Source of the DNA: Nitrososphaeria archaeon
GTDB taxonomy: Archaea > Thermoproteota > Nitrososphaeria > Conexivisphaerales > DTJL01
NCBI GenBank assembly: GCA_029775965.1
Contig: JARVJU010000015.1
Span: 1 to 48,317, forward strand
DNA length: 48,317 nucleotides
Reading direction: 5' to 3'
The position numbers and the translations under genes were made by a program. The notes under the pieces are model-generated. The model searched no databases, was not told the origin of the DNA, and saw nothing but the letters and a program-made list of their open reading frames with translations. Shown piece by piece: positions 33,714 to 42,255 of the stretch; position 1 is the stretch's first letter, and the number at the start of each line of letters is the position of its first letter.

Positions 33714-34713
33714 CCTCGTTTCCTACTATCATTCTCACAATTCTTCTCACAGATGCCTGAACATCAATGTCATCTGATGTCATAGAAATTACAGTTTCTT
33801 CTGCAGCATTACCTGCTGGGAGCCCATCTGCAACAAGAGTGGCCCAGTTTATCAGATCGCCTACTGAGGGTGCATAAGGAAGGTCTCCTGTCTTGTATCT
33901 CTTTCTCATTTCTGCTGCAACCCTTACCATCTTCTCTGCTGTCTGAATATCCACCTTTCCTCTCTGGCTTATCATCTTCACCTCATTCTGAGATATCTTT
34001 GCACCAACGCTCAGATAGTCAAAATCTATCCAGACACTCATTCTTCTCCTGAATGCGGCGTTAAGAGGTTTTGTACCTGCGAACTCAGATGCATAGGGGT
34101 TCATACTTATAACTACGTAACCGTATTGATGCCTAGGTATTATTTCGTTATCCTTCTCTGTAAGGACAAGATGACCTCTTGTATCCAGTATCGGGTTAAG
34201 CCTTGTAGCTATATCCTGCTTCATCATGTTAGCCTCATCTAGGTACAGTATGCCACCATACCTGCACCACGAAACAATCTGCCCATCGACCCAGTTCTCT
34301 TTCCCTAACCCTACAAACCTTCCAAACAGGTCATATACAGATGTCTGCAGGCTGCAGTTTATCTCCCACAAAGGAAGACCTGCCAACTTCGCGACAAGGT
34401 ATACAAGATGAGTTTTGCCAGTTCCTGAGGGACCTATCAAGGCTGCTTGCTTGAAGAAATAAAGAGCCCTTGTCAGCCTTGCAACGTAGTTTTCACCGTC
34501 ATCAACAAAATCAGGCACATTTGTAGGGACCAAACTTCTTATCGAATCAGGCATTATGTATCCTGATGCCAATTCATACTTCTGGACGGCATACTTCTCT
34601 TTGAGTAGCTGCTCTCCCATCCTAGGGGTTAACTCTATCTTTACCGAAACAGAACCAGCCTGTCCCTCAACCCTGCTTGTTATCGTCTTCCTTGGTAAGT
34701 CGCCACTCCCCAT
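33682..34713 (-). CDS. MoxR-family AAA+ ATPase
   Basis: A 343-residue AAA+ chaperone-like ATPase. Walker A is GPSGTGKT at 94-101, Walker B ILYLDEANMM around 155-164, sensor 1 is VVISMNPYA, and the arginine-finger region AAFRRRMSVWIDF follows. A C-terminal helical lid contains KRYKTGDLPYAPSVGDLINWA. This layout matches MoxR/NirQ-NorQ/CbbQ proteins, which work with VWA proteins. The client is unknown; no oxidase or hydrogenase gene is present here. ATG start; a divergent hypothetical gene lies 106 nt upstream at 34820. Confidence 0.9.
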   Translation of the reverse strand: MGSGDLPRKTITSRVEGQAGSVSVKIELTPRMGEQLLKEKYAVQKYELASGYIMPDSIRSLVPTNVPDFVDDGENYVARLTRALYFFKQAALIGPSGTGKTHLVYLVAKLAGLPLWEINCSLQTSVYDLFGRFVGLGKENWVDGQIVSWCRYGGILYLDEANMMKQDIATRLNPILDTRGHLVLTEKDNEIIPRHQYGYVVISMNPYASEFAGTKPLNAAFRRRMSVWIDFDYLSVGAKISQNEVKMISQRGKVDIQTAEKMVRVAAEMRKRYKTGDLPYAPSVGDLINWATLVADGLPAGNAAEETVISMTSDDIDVQASVRRIVRMIVGNEGGVATQVEAK

Positions 34714-34819
34714 GAGATGAACCTTCTCTTCATTTAATTAAATGTTTACGGACTGGTTATCTGTATTAGCAATCCATATTATTTAATATCAGCCATGCGT
34801 GTGATATGGTGTTAAAAGT

Positions 34820-35236
34820 ATGGTAGATGTAAAAGTAGCCATAAAGACAGTGGAAGGTAGCAGGTTAACAGAAGAAGATGCACAGGATTCTCAGGTTACC
34901 TACGATGTAAACGCTCTGATGTCAGAGGCTGAAAGGACATATCAGCAGTTAACACTCAAATTTAACATAAAGATGGGCACCAAGCCTTCAGTGGCTACTC
35001 TGAATGTTTCTGGAATGGCAACGATAAAAGGTGAAGATAACGAAATAGATTCACTTTTAACGCCAAAGGATAAAGATAGCCCTCCTCAAATATTCATGAT
35101 CATATACCAGAAGGTATATGCTGTGTTGTATTTGCTATGTGGCTCTCTAAAGATACCTTATCCCAGTCCAGGACTGCTAAAGACTGTAGAGGTCTCCTCT
35201 ATGAATGAGGTTTCTGCAGCGCCAGTGAACGACTAA
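34820..35236 (+). CDS. Hypothetical protein, paralogue of the gene at 25723
   Basis: A 138-residue acidic protein of no recognised family, with distant similarity to 25723-26130 over most of its length (shared V-x-L-x-x-SLxI-PSPxxxKxV end). A GGTG ribosome-binding site lies 8-9 nt before the ATG. It is divergent from the MoxR-VWA pair with a shared 106-bp promoter region, so it might be a client or regulator of that complex. The predicted pattern is a four-strand sheet followed by a long helix. Confidence 0.6.
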   Translation: MVDVKVAIKTVEGSRLTEEDAQDSQVTYDVNALMSEAERTYQQLTLKFNIKMGTKPSVATLNVSGMATIKGEDNEIDSLLTPKDKDSPPQIFMIIYQKVYAVLYLLCGSLKIPYPSPGLLKTVEVSSMNEVSAAPVND

Positions 35237-35360
35237 ACAGCTCAGAAACAGGTCTTTTAAGTAAAGATAGTGTTCTGCCTCGGTTGAGGATAAGCAACAG
35301 GTGCAATAGGAGAGAAGACAGCTTCTATCTCCGTGTATCTAGAAAGCACAGAATAACCCT

Positions 35361-35412
35361 GCTTTATCTAATCTCGCAAGAAGCCACATCTGCAAGGGCG
35401 GGGTAGTTCACT
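35361..35412 (+). repeat. Solo IS605-type right end, first family, degenerate hairpin
   Basis: Same 5' half as 26347-26399, but the hairpin stem is CCACATCT-GCAA-GGGCGGGG (35383-35402) with two mismatches and two G-U pairs, then TAGTTCAC. One frame reads LLYLISQEATSARAG before a TAG, like a TnpB C-terminal tail. It is joined directly to the broken winged-helix gene on its right. Confidence 0.62.
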
Positions 35413-35604
35413 AAACTGATCATAATGCCTGCTGCCTTTTCTCTTTCCTGAATTATATTGTTCTTCTTTAGAAAATTGAGCGATTCCTTAAGCACTTTCC
35501 ATGCTGGGTTTGCTCTGTACATGACTCTTGTTCTTCTTATCTCTTTCTTCTGCTATCACCTTTATTATATCGACCAGCACTTCAAGCCTTGAACATCTTA
35601 GCAT
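35413..35604 (-). pseudogene. Broken winged-helix gene related to the gene at 37232
   Basis: From an ATG at 35604 the frame reads RLEVLVDIIKVIAEE, and after a one-base shift near 35525-35550 continues TRVMYRANPAWKVLKESLNFL and then KNNIIQERE. These match the intact winged helix at 37232-37567 (LEIRMDILKVIQ..., TQIMYKANLSWVVLQEHLQSL). The 3' end is replaced by the solo IS605-type end at 35361-35412, so the gene is frameshifted and truncated. The segment 35237-35360 and 35605-35827 show no supported gene. Confidence 0.6.
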
Positions 35605-35827
35605 AGCATATATGATAAAGGAGTCTATATTTGACCTCCATAAGTTATTAGTAAAGGTGATGCTATGTCTTTTTGGAAAACGGAAAAATTTGCTTATAAT
35701 AAGCTTTGAGAAGCTGATGAATGAAGGGTATGCATATATGCAAAGAACAAAAGATTAAAATCTTAACACCACATGGCATCGATGAACTGAAGGTGGCTTA
35801 CTGTCTGGTAATGGATAGGTCATTTCC

Positions 35828-37192
35828 ATGAATCTTATGCCATTAGTAGATAACATTCAGCTTATTACGTTGTTTATCGTTCTGCTTTCTGGTTATAACG
35901 TTTTAAGGCAGAAACTCACCTCTTATGACTATGTTAGAAACATACTTGTAGCAGTTCATGTATTTTTTGCAGGAATACTTGTCTTCGAACTGATAAGAGT
36001 TATAGATAACTCTACGTTATTCATGGATATATACACAATAGCAAATACTACCTTTGTGCTTATAGATGTAGCACTTTTGACTCTCGTAGCGTTTACAGTC
36101 TACTATCGTCCTTCTGGGGCAGGAAGTAAGGGTATGTTTACAGAGATGATGAAGAGTCATATTCATGGTCCTGTTTTTCTGGCATTCATAGGCTACATTG
36201 TATTTGCTGATATTTATCTTATAATTTTTAGACCTTTCTCGATAAGGCAGTATATCAGCATTGTAGGCACTACTATATCAAACACAAACTTCAACACAAA
36301 TTATCTTGCTCTGCTTTTTATAGTGCTGATAATATTCATTCTGTATCCCTCAGTATTGCTTGTTACTGCATCGAGAAGAGTAAAGAGCAAAAGAGTAAGC
36401 AGAGCTTTGATACTCTTACCAGCTGTATGGTCTCTTATAGGCTTGGAACTTCTATTTTTCAACGGCTTCCTCCTAAACGGTAATTACGATGTGAGCCCTT
36501 TAGGCTACCTTATTGCTGCATTATGCTTTGGCCTTACAGGTATGATCTTCAGAAGGGCATCTTTACTTGCTGATGTATTCGAGCCATTGCAGAGCAAAGT
36601 AGCCATACAGCCTCAGTACAGCTTCAGTAGAAGATTAGGCAATATATCATCGATAGAAGGTAAAGTCTCGTTGCTTGAGGTTGACCCAGACTATCAGTAT
36701 GAAGAACTCATAAAAGAGTTTTCCAATGAATCAGTTTCTTTGGGCAAATCTGTCTATGTATTTACATCAAAAGGAAGCAGAGTGTATAATGCACTTTATA
36801 GTAGCCAAGGAATTGGCTTTTATATATTCAGCACAAGAGTCTCCTATCCTAAAAGGGTAGAGCAGAGCCAAGAGATTCTTGTTCCTCAGAATGACCAAGC
36901 TGTACTGCTTGACGTGATTGAAAAAACAATAGACCTTAGCCCTGAAAGAAATATTGCAATTGTATTAGACAGTATTACAGATATGATAGTCTACTGGGGA
37001 TATGATACATGCTACAAGTTCATAAAGGAAGCAAATAGCATTCTGAGCAATCCAAAAGTTACAGCTCTTTTCATTATTCTTGCAAGATCTCATGATGAAG
37101 CTGTGGCAAGCACGACAAAAGGACTCTTTGTTAATCATATGATCCTTGATAGCAACGGTCTCAGACTTGCTAGAATGTTTGCAACTAAATAG
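35828..37192 (+). CDS. Multi-pass membrane protein with C-terminal KaiC/DUF835-like domain
   Basis: A 454-residue protein with about seven membrane segments in the first 245 residues and a soluble C-terminal domain. The latter has VFTSKGSRVY in place of a Walker A, then IAIVLDSITDMIVYWG as a Walker B-like strand and LFIILARSHDEA, the layout of DUF835 and related degenerate KaiC-like sensor domains. It probably senses something at the membrane and signals through the soluble domain. An intact winged-helix regulator gene converges at 37232. ATG start; no enzymatic activity is predicted. Confidence 0.68.
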   Translation: MNLMPLVDNIQLITLFIVLLSGYNVLRQKLTSYDYVRNILVAVHVFFAGILVFELIRVIDNSTLFMDIYTIANTTFVLIDVALLTLVAFTVYYRPSGAGSKGMFTEMMKSHIHGPVFLAFIGYIVFADIYLIIFRPFSIRQYISIVGTTISNTNFNTNYLALLFIVLIIFILYPSVLLVTASRRVKSKRVSRALILLPAVWSLIGLELLFFNGFLLNGNYDVSPLGYLIAALCFGLTGMIFRRASLLADVFEPLQSKVAIQPQYSFSRRLGNISSIEGKVSLLEVDPDYQYEELIKEFSNESVSLGKSVYVFTSKGSRVYNALYSSQGIGFYIFSTRVSYPKRVEQSQEILVPQNDQAVLLDVIEKTIDLSPERNIAIVLDSITDMIVYWGYDTCYKFIKEANSILSNPKVTALFIILARSHDEAVASTTKGLFVNHMILDSNGLRLARMFATK

Positions 37193-37231
37193 TCTGAATT
37201 AATGATGATTATCTGGAAATCATTGCTATGG

Positions 37232-37567
37232 CTAGATTCTCTTACTTGGGTTTGAAAGAATAGCCTCAGCTACTTTGTCAAAATGTGAAATTATTGCAAT
37301 CGCCTTTTCAGTTATCTCATACTTTTTTCTATTCCCATAATTGTTCTCTCTTAGAAAGCCATTCTGAATCAGAGACTGCAGATGCTCCTGCAGAACAACC
37401 CATGATAGGTTTGCTTTGTACATTATCTGTGTGGGAGCATCTATCCCAGCCTGAATCACTTTAAGTATATCCATCCTTATCTCAAGCTGGCTTCTCCTTA
37501 CCTTAGGCCTTGCAGTCGACTCAAACAGTGGCGACAGGGGAGATCTAAACTGGTAGTATTCGTCCAA
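37232..37567 (-). CDS. Winged helix-turn-helix DNA-binding protein
   Basis: A 111-residue protein with a winged helix at about 30-95: RMDILKVIQAGIDAPTQIMY, then ANLSWVVLQEHLQSLIQNG as the recognition-helix region and a KKYEITEKAIAIISH wing. It matches short archaeal wHTH regulators (PF14947-like). Its broken paralogue lies at 35413-35604. It is convergent with the membrane KaiC/DUF835-like gene and divergent from the surface protein at 37721, which it may regulate. ATG start. Confidence 0.82.
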   Translation of the reverse strand: MDEYYQFRSPLSPLFESTARPKVRRSQLEIRMDILKVIQAGIDAPTQIMYKANLSWVVLQEHLQSLIQNGFLRENNYGNRKKYEITEKAIAIISHFDKVAEAILSNPSKRI

Positions 37568-37720
37568 ACTTTATCTAGAATAAAGATGTATCGATTTAAT
37601 ATATAGCCTTTATGAATTCAGAATCCATCTTTACATCTTCTCAAGTGATTATAATATGAACTGCAATTCTATAACAGAGATTCTATCGTCTTTATATAAC
37701 GAAGCGATGAAGTCTCCTCG

Positions 37721-39535
37721 TTGAATAAACTACTACTCGCCATTGCAATATTATTGATCTTTGCATGCTCTTCCTCTGTATTTGCCTACGCCGATTCATC
37801 CCAGTATTACCTAGCAATAAACGTAATTCCTCCAGAGCTTCCAGCCGATAATTCTGTCCATCCAGCTCTTATAGTACAATTGCTTGGCCCTAACGGGCAA
37901 CCTGTTGTCGCCACAAGCCCAATCTTGGTTTACCTGACTTCTTCGCAGTTAAAAGTTGGACAAGTTGAAACACCTGTAACCATAGAGCCAGGGCGTTCTT
38001 TTGTAGTTGCTAATTTTACTTCAACCAGACTCCCTGGGATTACGATAATAACAGCTTCATCCGTAGGCCTTATCTCAGCTACAGCTAGCGTCAAAACTGT
38101 AGATGCTACTGGATTTCCTACAAAGCTGTTGGTCTTCCCTCTGCCTGGCCTGCAACCATCTGTTAACGGAAGCAAGGGGAAGCTGATAGTAGAAAGTGTT
38201 GATGACACAAACATGCCTGCTCCAGCTGTTGCCCCAATAGCTGTAACTCTGACTTCATCAAACCCAATAATTGCTATAAAGCAGCAGAACCTTGTAATAG
38301 GAGCAGGTCAGATAGATGCATATACAGATTACACTGTTCTTGAGGAATCCTCATCTCCTCAAAACGGAACTGTTGAAATAACAGCTTCTGCATCAGGCTA
38401 TTTTCCTGGAACTAACACTATAAACGTTGTGAAGCCTATTAATCAATCCTCAGGTCTATCTGTTTCAGTCTCAGCAACACCCGGTATAGTTCCAGCAGAT
38501 GGTAATGCATACTGGGCTATTTCTGTAACCCTTGAAAATACAACTGCTGGAAGACCAGCTTTGGCACCTAGCGATGTGCTAGTTTACCTATCATCATCTA
38601 CTACTGCTGTTGCTCAAGTGCAAAACATGGTTACAATCCCTAAAGGTTATTCGTCTGTCGAAACTCAAATCTATACAACTTTGTTGGCTGGAACTACAAC
38701 AATAACAGCTTCAGCATCTAATTATACCTCATCATCAGCGATTCTTTCCACAGTAGAGCCATCACCATCTAAGATAGCATTATACGTTTCTACAGACAGA
38801 GCGATAGAGACACCTGCAGGAAATGATGCTATGGTTGTTGCCCAGCTTCAGGACGGTTTTGGAAATCCATCCAATACAACGAAGCCATTTAGTATAATAC
38901 TTACAGCCAACAATTCTAACATCTTATCATCAAGTCAAGTGCTGAGCATTCCTGTAGGAGGGGATTATGCGTATACATTCCTTACATTCTCCTCTACAGG
39001 TAATATCAACCTTACAGCATCTGCCCAAAACCTTCTTTCTGCTTGGGCCAGCTTGGTTGTGGTGGATATACCCGCAAGCTTATCTGTTCAGGCTTCAACA
39101 CCATTCACACATACGGGGCAAGTTGTAAGTCTTACTGTTTCGTTAACACTGCAGGGTCAACCGATACCAGGAGCCAATGTGACGTGGTCTGCATCAAATG
39201 GGCAGATCTCTAGCCAGCAATCTGTTACTAACATAGCAGGAAGTGCTACTGCTCAGCTCATCCCATCTTATGTTGGCATAGATATCGTTACTGTTACTGT
39301 GCAGGATTCCATCTATGGTAGCTGGCATACGAGTTATCAGATAAATGTAATGCAGATACCTCAGCCTACGCTGGAGCAGAGGCTTCTCAGCTTTCCTTAT
39401 ATTGTAATACTGATAGCTGTTCCTATAGCTGTAGCTGCTATTGTAATTGTGCTTTTCGTTATGCGCAGAGGAGGGGATGAGGCTGAAGGAGGAGAAGAGC
39501 TATTTGGTTCAGGAGAGCAGGCAGGGTTCGGCTGA
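37721..39535 (+). CDS. Large Ig-like surface protein with C-terminal membrane anchor
   Basis: A 604-residue secreted protein: signal peptide about 3-22 (cleavage near VFA-YA), four to five repeated beta-sandwich units with phrases such as IPVGGDYAYTFLTFSSTGNINLTASA and TTITASASNY (bacterial Ig-like/invasin type), then a membrane helix at about 563-585 and a short acidic cytoplasmic tail (GGDEAEGGEELFG). The TTG start has a TTTATATA box about 26 nt upstream (37691-37698), typical of a leaderless mRNA. It opens the surface-fibre locus and could act as an anchor or stalk. Confidence 0.8.
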   Translation: MNKLLLAIAILLIFACSSSVFAYADSSQYYLAINVIPPELPADNSVHPALIVQLLGPNGQPVVATSPILVYLTSSQLKVGQVETPVTIEPGRSFVVANFTSTRLPGITIITASSVGLISATASVKTVDATGFPTKLLVFPLPGLQPSVNGSKGKLIVESVDDTNMPAPAVAPIAVTLTSSNPIIAIKQQNLVIGAGQIDAYTDYTVLEESSSPQNGTVEITASASGYFPGTNTINVVKPINQSSGLSVSVSATPGIVPADGNAYWAISVTLENTTAGRPALAPSDVLVYLSSSTTAVAQVQNMVTIPKGYSSVETQIYTTLLAGTTTITASASNYTSSSAILSTVEPSPSKIALYVSTDRAIETPAGNDAMVVAQLQDGFGNPSNTTKPFSIILTANNSNILSSSQVLSIPVGGDYAYTFLTFSSTGNINLTASAQNLLSAWASLVVVDIPASLSVQASTPFTHTGQVVSLTVSLTLQGQPIPGANVTWSASNGQISSQQSVTNIAGSATAQLIPSYVGIDIVTVTVQDSIYGSWHTSYQINVMQIPQPTLEQRLLSFPYIVILIAVPIAVAAIVIVLFVMRRGGDEAEGGEELFGSGEQAGFG

Positions 39536-39657
39536 TTGCTAAATTATGACTACTATTTAATTATTAATACTCTTTTTGTAAAAATCCAAAATTCTTTGAC
39601 AACAAGATTGCATATTGTTAAATAATAATTATATATGCACAGCAAGAGGTCAGGTTA

Positions 39658-40290
39658 GTGACAAAAGGTATGGAAATGAAAAGACTATTTAAGAAAAAGT
39701 ACAGCTTACTTGTTACCATCCTTCTCGTTGCAGTAGTGGTGGCTGGAACTGCATCAGTATATGTGTTCTACTACGTCAATACTACAGCAACAGTTCAGAG
39801 CCCAGACCTGAAGCTGTATGCTGGAACAGATGCAAGTGCATCATGCACAGCATATCCATGCGCAACAGTTTCCGTATCAAACTACGACCAGGCAACCGTA
39901 TCGCTGAGTATATTTCCATCTCCAGGGGGTACTCCTCCTATACCTGCTACATACTATACTAATTTAACAGTTATAAAGAATACAGGAACAGCAACTCATA
40001 CAATCAGTGCAATAGAGCTAGGGAACTTTGCAGGATTGACTTATCTCGGAAACATAACCGTCTATTACTGCTCCACCCAGACAGAATTCAACTTGACAAC
40101 TGGTCTGCCAATTTCACCATGTGTGGGTTCAGCTTCAATAACAAGTTCTAGCTCACATCCACTAGCAGTACTCTCAAAACCTGTTACTCTTACTCCAAAT
40201 GAGACTGGTTACATAGAGGTTGTCGGTTATGCAGGTTCTAGAGCAACTGCTGGAACTGTAATCTTCACTATAGCAATACAGTGGTCGTAA
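39658..40290 (+). CDS. TasA/archaeal bundling pilin-like subunit
   Basis: A 210-residue secreted protein with a basic start and signal helix (KKYSLLVTILLVAVVVAGTA), then a beta-rich domain with a Cys pair (SCTAYPC) and a phrase pair YTNLTVIKNTGTATHTISAIELG, which resembles TasA/camelysin-type biofilm fibre proteins and archaeal bundling pilins. These are cut by a SipW-type signal peptidase and polymerise by donor-strand exchange. GTG start at 39658 or ATG at 39670, with GAGGT near 39647-39651. The next gene is a second, longer member and a SipW-like peptidase follows. Confidence 0.65.
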   Translation: MTKGMEMKRLFKKKYSLLVTILLVAVVVAGTASVYVFYYVNTTATVQSPDLKLYAGTDASASCTAYPCATVSVSNYDQATVSLSIFPSPGGTPPIPATYYTNLTVIKNTGTATHTISAIELGNFAGLTYLGNITVYYCSTQTEFNLTTGLPISPCVGSASITSSSSHPLAVLSKPVTLTPNETGYIEVVGYAGSRATAGTVIFTIAIQWS

Positions 40291-40295
40291 GAGAG

Positions 40296-41306
40296 ATGAG
40301 AAGGCTATTCAGCTGGCCTTCACCCTTGCTTTCCTTGGTTTTATTTACACTGATATATTTAGCCGCATCTGCGAGCGTTTATGAAATTACAATAACAGAT
40401 GTATCATCAATCGTTCAGAGCCCTTCTGTTGTACTTCAGCAAGGGAATATTGGTTCTTCCAGCATATCACAGCTAGGTTCTTCAGCTACAACAAGTATAA
40501 CTGCTGGGCTCGTCTTTTACGAAAATGCAAACATGCCCACCAGTCAAACCCCATTGATAGTCGATACGACTTTCGCTGTACCATCATCGTCTGGTTCTTT
40601 CGCTATCAACAGAGGCAGCACAGGGTATCTCTGGTCTCCTCAGTACACCGTGGCTACCACGCTCTATGCGGGGGACTGGATCCTCGACCTTTGGGCAGGG
40701 GCAAAGAAGGCCGGGTCTATGTATGTGACAATCCAGACTGTTAATTCGACAGGGGCAATTATCTCCACTATTGTAAACAACCAGCCCACCGCCACCATAC
40801 CGCAGTCGAATGTTGCAAATGAGGTCATTACGACTTTCCACGGCTCCTCAGGGATTGTACCAGCGAACGGCTACATCAGACTCGCTATCACTGCCCCAAC
40901 TGGACCTTCCAATCCCCAATCATTCAAAATTTTCTGGGGCAATGGGCATCCCACCAACTTTCGATCCCCGAGCACCTACAACTATATACTCAAAGTGTAC
41001 AACCCAACCAGCTCCACGTGGCATATAAACTTGGGGCTTATTACTACGACAGATTCAACCAGACTTACCAATCTTACTGTCTGGTTCAACTCCACCTCAG
41101 TAAGTAAACAGATAAGCATAGGAAGTGCAGTAAGTACTATGATTACAACTGGCTCTCCAATATCTTTAGCACCTTCATCAACAGTCTACATAGCTGTAAA
41201 CGCGACAGCCTCAAGCTTTGGTGTTTCAACACTAACAATATACCTTTTACTGAACTCATCAAACGGTCCATATAGCATCTATGGGATTACGCTAAACGTG
41301 GGATAG
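40296..41306 (+). CDS. TasA-like secreted protein with inserted beta domain
   Basis: About 336 residues from the ATG at 40296 (a GTG at 40281 would overlap the previous gene). Signal-like helix PLLSLVLFTLIYLAASASVY, then a split TasA-like frame: the start VVLQQGNIGSSSIS and the end TIYLLLNSSNG resemble the neighbour, while the middle (from about residue 100 to 250) is a different domain with DLWAGAKKAGSMYVTIQ and KIFWGNGHPTNFRSP, a beta-sandwich type seen in archaeal surface proteins. This middle part is richer in GC than the rest. Probably a minor fibre or anchoring subunit. Confidence 0.62.
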   Translation: MRRLFSWPSPLLSLVLFTLIYLAASASVYEITITDVSSIVQSPSVVLQQGNIGSSSISQLGSSATTSITAGLVFYENANMPTSQTPLIVDTTFAVPSSSGSFAINRGSTGYLWSPQYTVATTLYAGDWILDLWAGAKKAGSMYVTIQTVNSTGAIISTIVNNQPTATIPQSNVANEVITTFHGSSGIVPANGYIRLAITAPTGPSNPQSFKIFWGNGHPTNFRSPSTYNYILKVYNPTSSTWHINLGLITTTDSTRLTNLTVWFNSTSVSKQISIGSAVSTMITTGSPISLAPSSTVYIAVNATASSFGVSTLTIYLLLNSSNGPYSIYGITLNVG

Positions 41307-41309
41307 GCA

Positions 41310-41900
41310 ATGAAAAAAAGCAAGTTGTATGAATACACAGGATATTTTCTCTCTGCAATAGTTGTAGCTCTGTTCTTATTTTCTGCAGTAGACTTTGCTA
41401 TGGGTGTCCCACCTTTCTACGTTGTTGCTGATAATCCGAGCAGTATGTCACCTACAATAAACTACGGTTGGGTTGTTATGATATACAAGGTCCCCTTTCA
41501 ACAACTTCATGTTGGAGATATTATAGTATTCAATGATCCAAGGGGAAATCCTGATGTAATAGTTCACAGAATAATTTCAGCAAACAGTTGCAATGGTCAG
41601 CTCTGTTTCATGACAAAGGGAGATAATAATCAGACAAACCCTACTCCAGACCCATGGAATGTAACACAGAGTTATTATATTGGCAAGGTGATAGCGATAA
41701 TACCATACCTGGGCTATATCACACCTGCCCTCTGGGGTTTTAGAGGTCTTACAGCATTGCTCCCCGTGACCTTTGTAATTCTACTTATTGCTCTTCTATT
41801 GGCAGTCAAAAAAATGCTGGAAAGTAATCAAACTACTTCCCAGCTATCTCAAGACCAGCCTGAGCGATCTTCGCAAATGATGCCACCTCCAGTATCATAA
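41310..41900 (+). CDS. SipW-like signal peptidase I
   Basis: A 196-residue membrane peptidase of the archaeal/ER/SipW type. Catalytic Ser45 lies in PSSMSPTI, and His86 in VIVHRI replaces the usual bacterial Lys; acidic residues Asp105 (KGDNN) and Asp114 (PDPW) are conserved. There is an N-terminal anchor at about 11-30 and a second helix at about 150-168. SipW-type enzymes process TasA-like fibre proteins, and the two TasA-like genes stand directly upstream (3-nt spacing), so this peptidase is probably dedicated to them. Its end overlaps the convergent membrane gene by 68 nt. Confidence 0.9.
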   Translation: MKKSKLYEYTGYFLSAIVVALFLFSAVDFAMGVPPFYVVADNPSSMSPTINYGWVVMIYKVPFQQLHVGDIIVFNDPRGNPDVIVHRIISANSCNGQLCFMTKGDNNQTNPTPDPWNVTQSYYIGKVIAIIPYLGYITPALWGFRGLTALLPVTFVILLIALLLAVKKMLESNQTTSQLSQDQPERSSQMMPPPVS

Positions 41901-42255
41901 GCTGAAGTGCAACAAAAGCACCAACCTGCAATGCTACATTAGGTAGAATAATGCTGATCGATATTGCTCCAGAATTTAAAACGAGATAGAAGTATATACT
42001 CATCGCAATCCCTTGCAGCATTCTTGCATAACCCCTATACTTATTACCTGACAGAATAGTTGTTGCGCCAGATGCAATTGCAAGCAGTAATGCTACTGCC
42101 TGAGTCCTTAAGGGATATACTTGATCTATGAGCTGTGTAATGTTTACTGACTGAATGTGAACATAGCTAGAAATTAGGTTTGGCACTATGACAAGAAGCA
42201 ATGATAAAAATATAATCTCCAAGACACCAGCTATTATGCTAAATAGCTTCAACAT
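41833..42255 (-). CDS. Four-helix membrane protein
   Basis: A 140-residue hydrophobic protein with four membrane segments and no recognised family. Segments lie near 5-27, 48-66, 75-92 and 98-120. It is directly preceded by the 42256-43323 gene on the same strand, whose stop abuts its start, so the two are translationally coupled. Its 3' end overlaps the end of the convergent signal peptidase gene. Role in surface assembly is guessed only from position. Confidence 0.6.
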   Translation of the reverse strand: MLKLFSIIAGVLEIIFLSLLLVIVPNLISSYVHIQSVNITQLIDQVYPLRTQAVALLLAIASGATTILSGNKYRGYARMLQGIAMSIYFYLVLNSGAISISIILPNVALQVGAFVALQLMILEVASFAKIAQAGLEIAGK

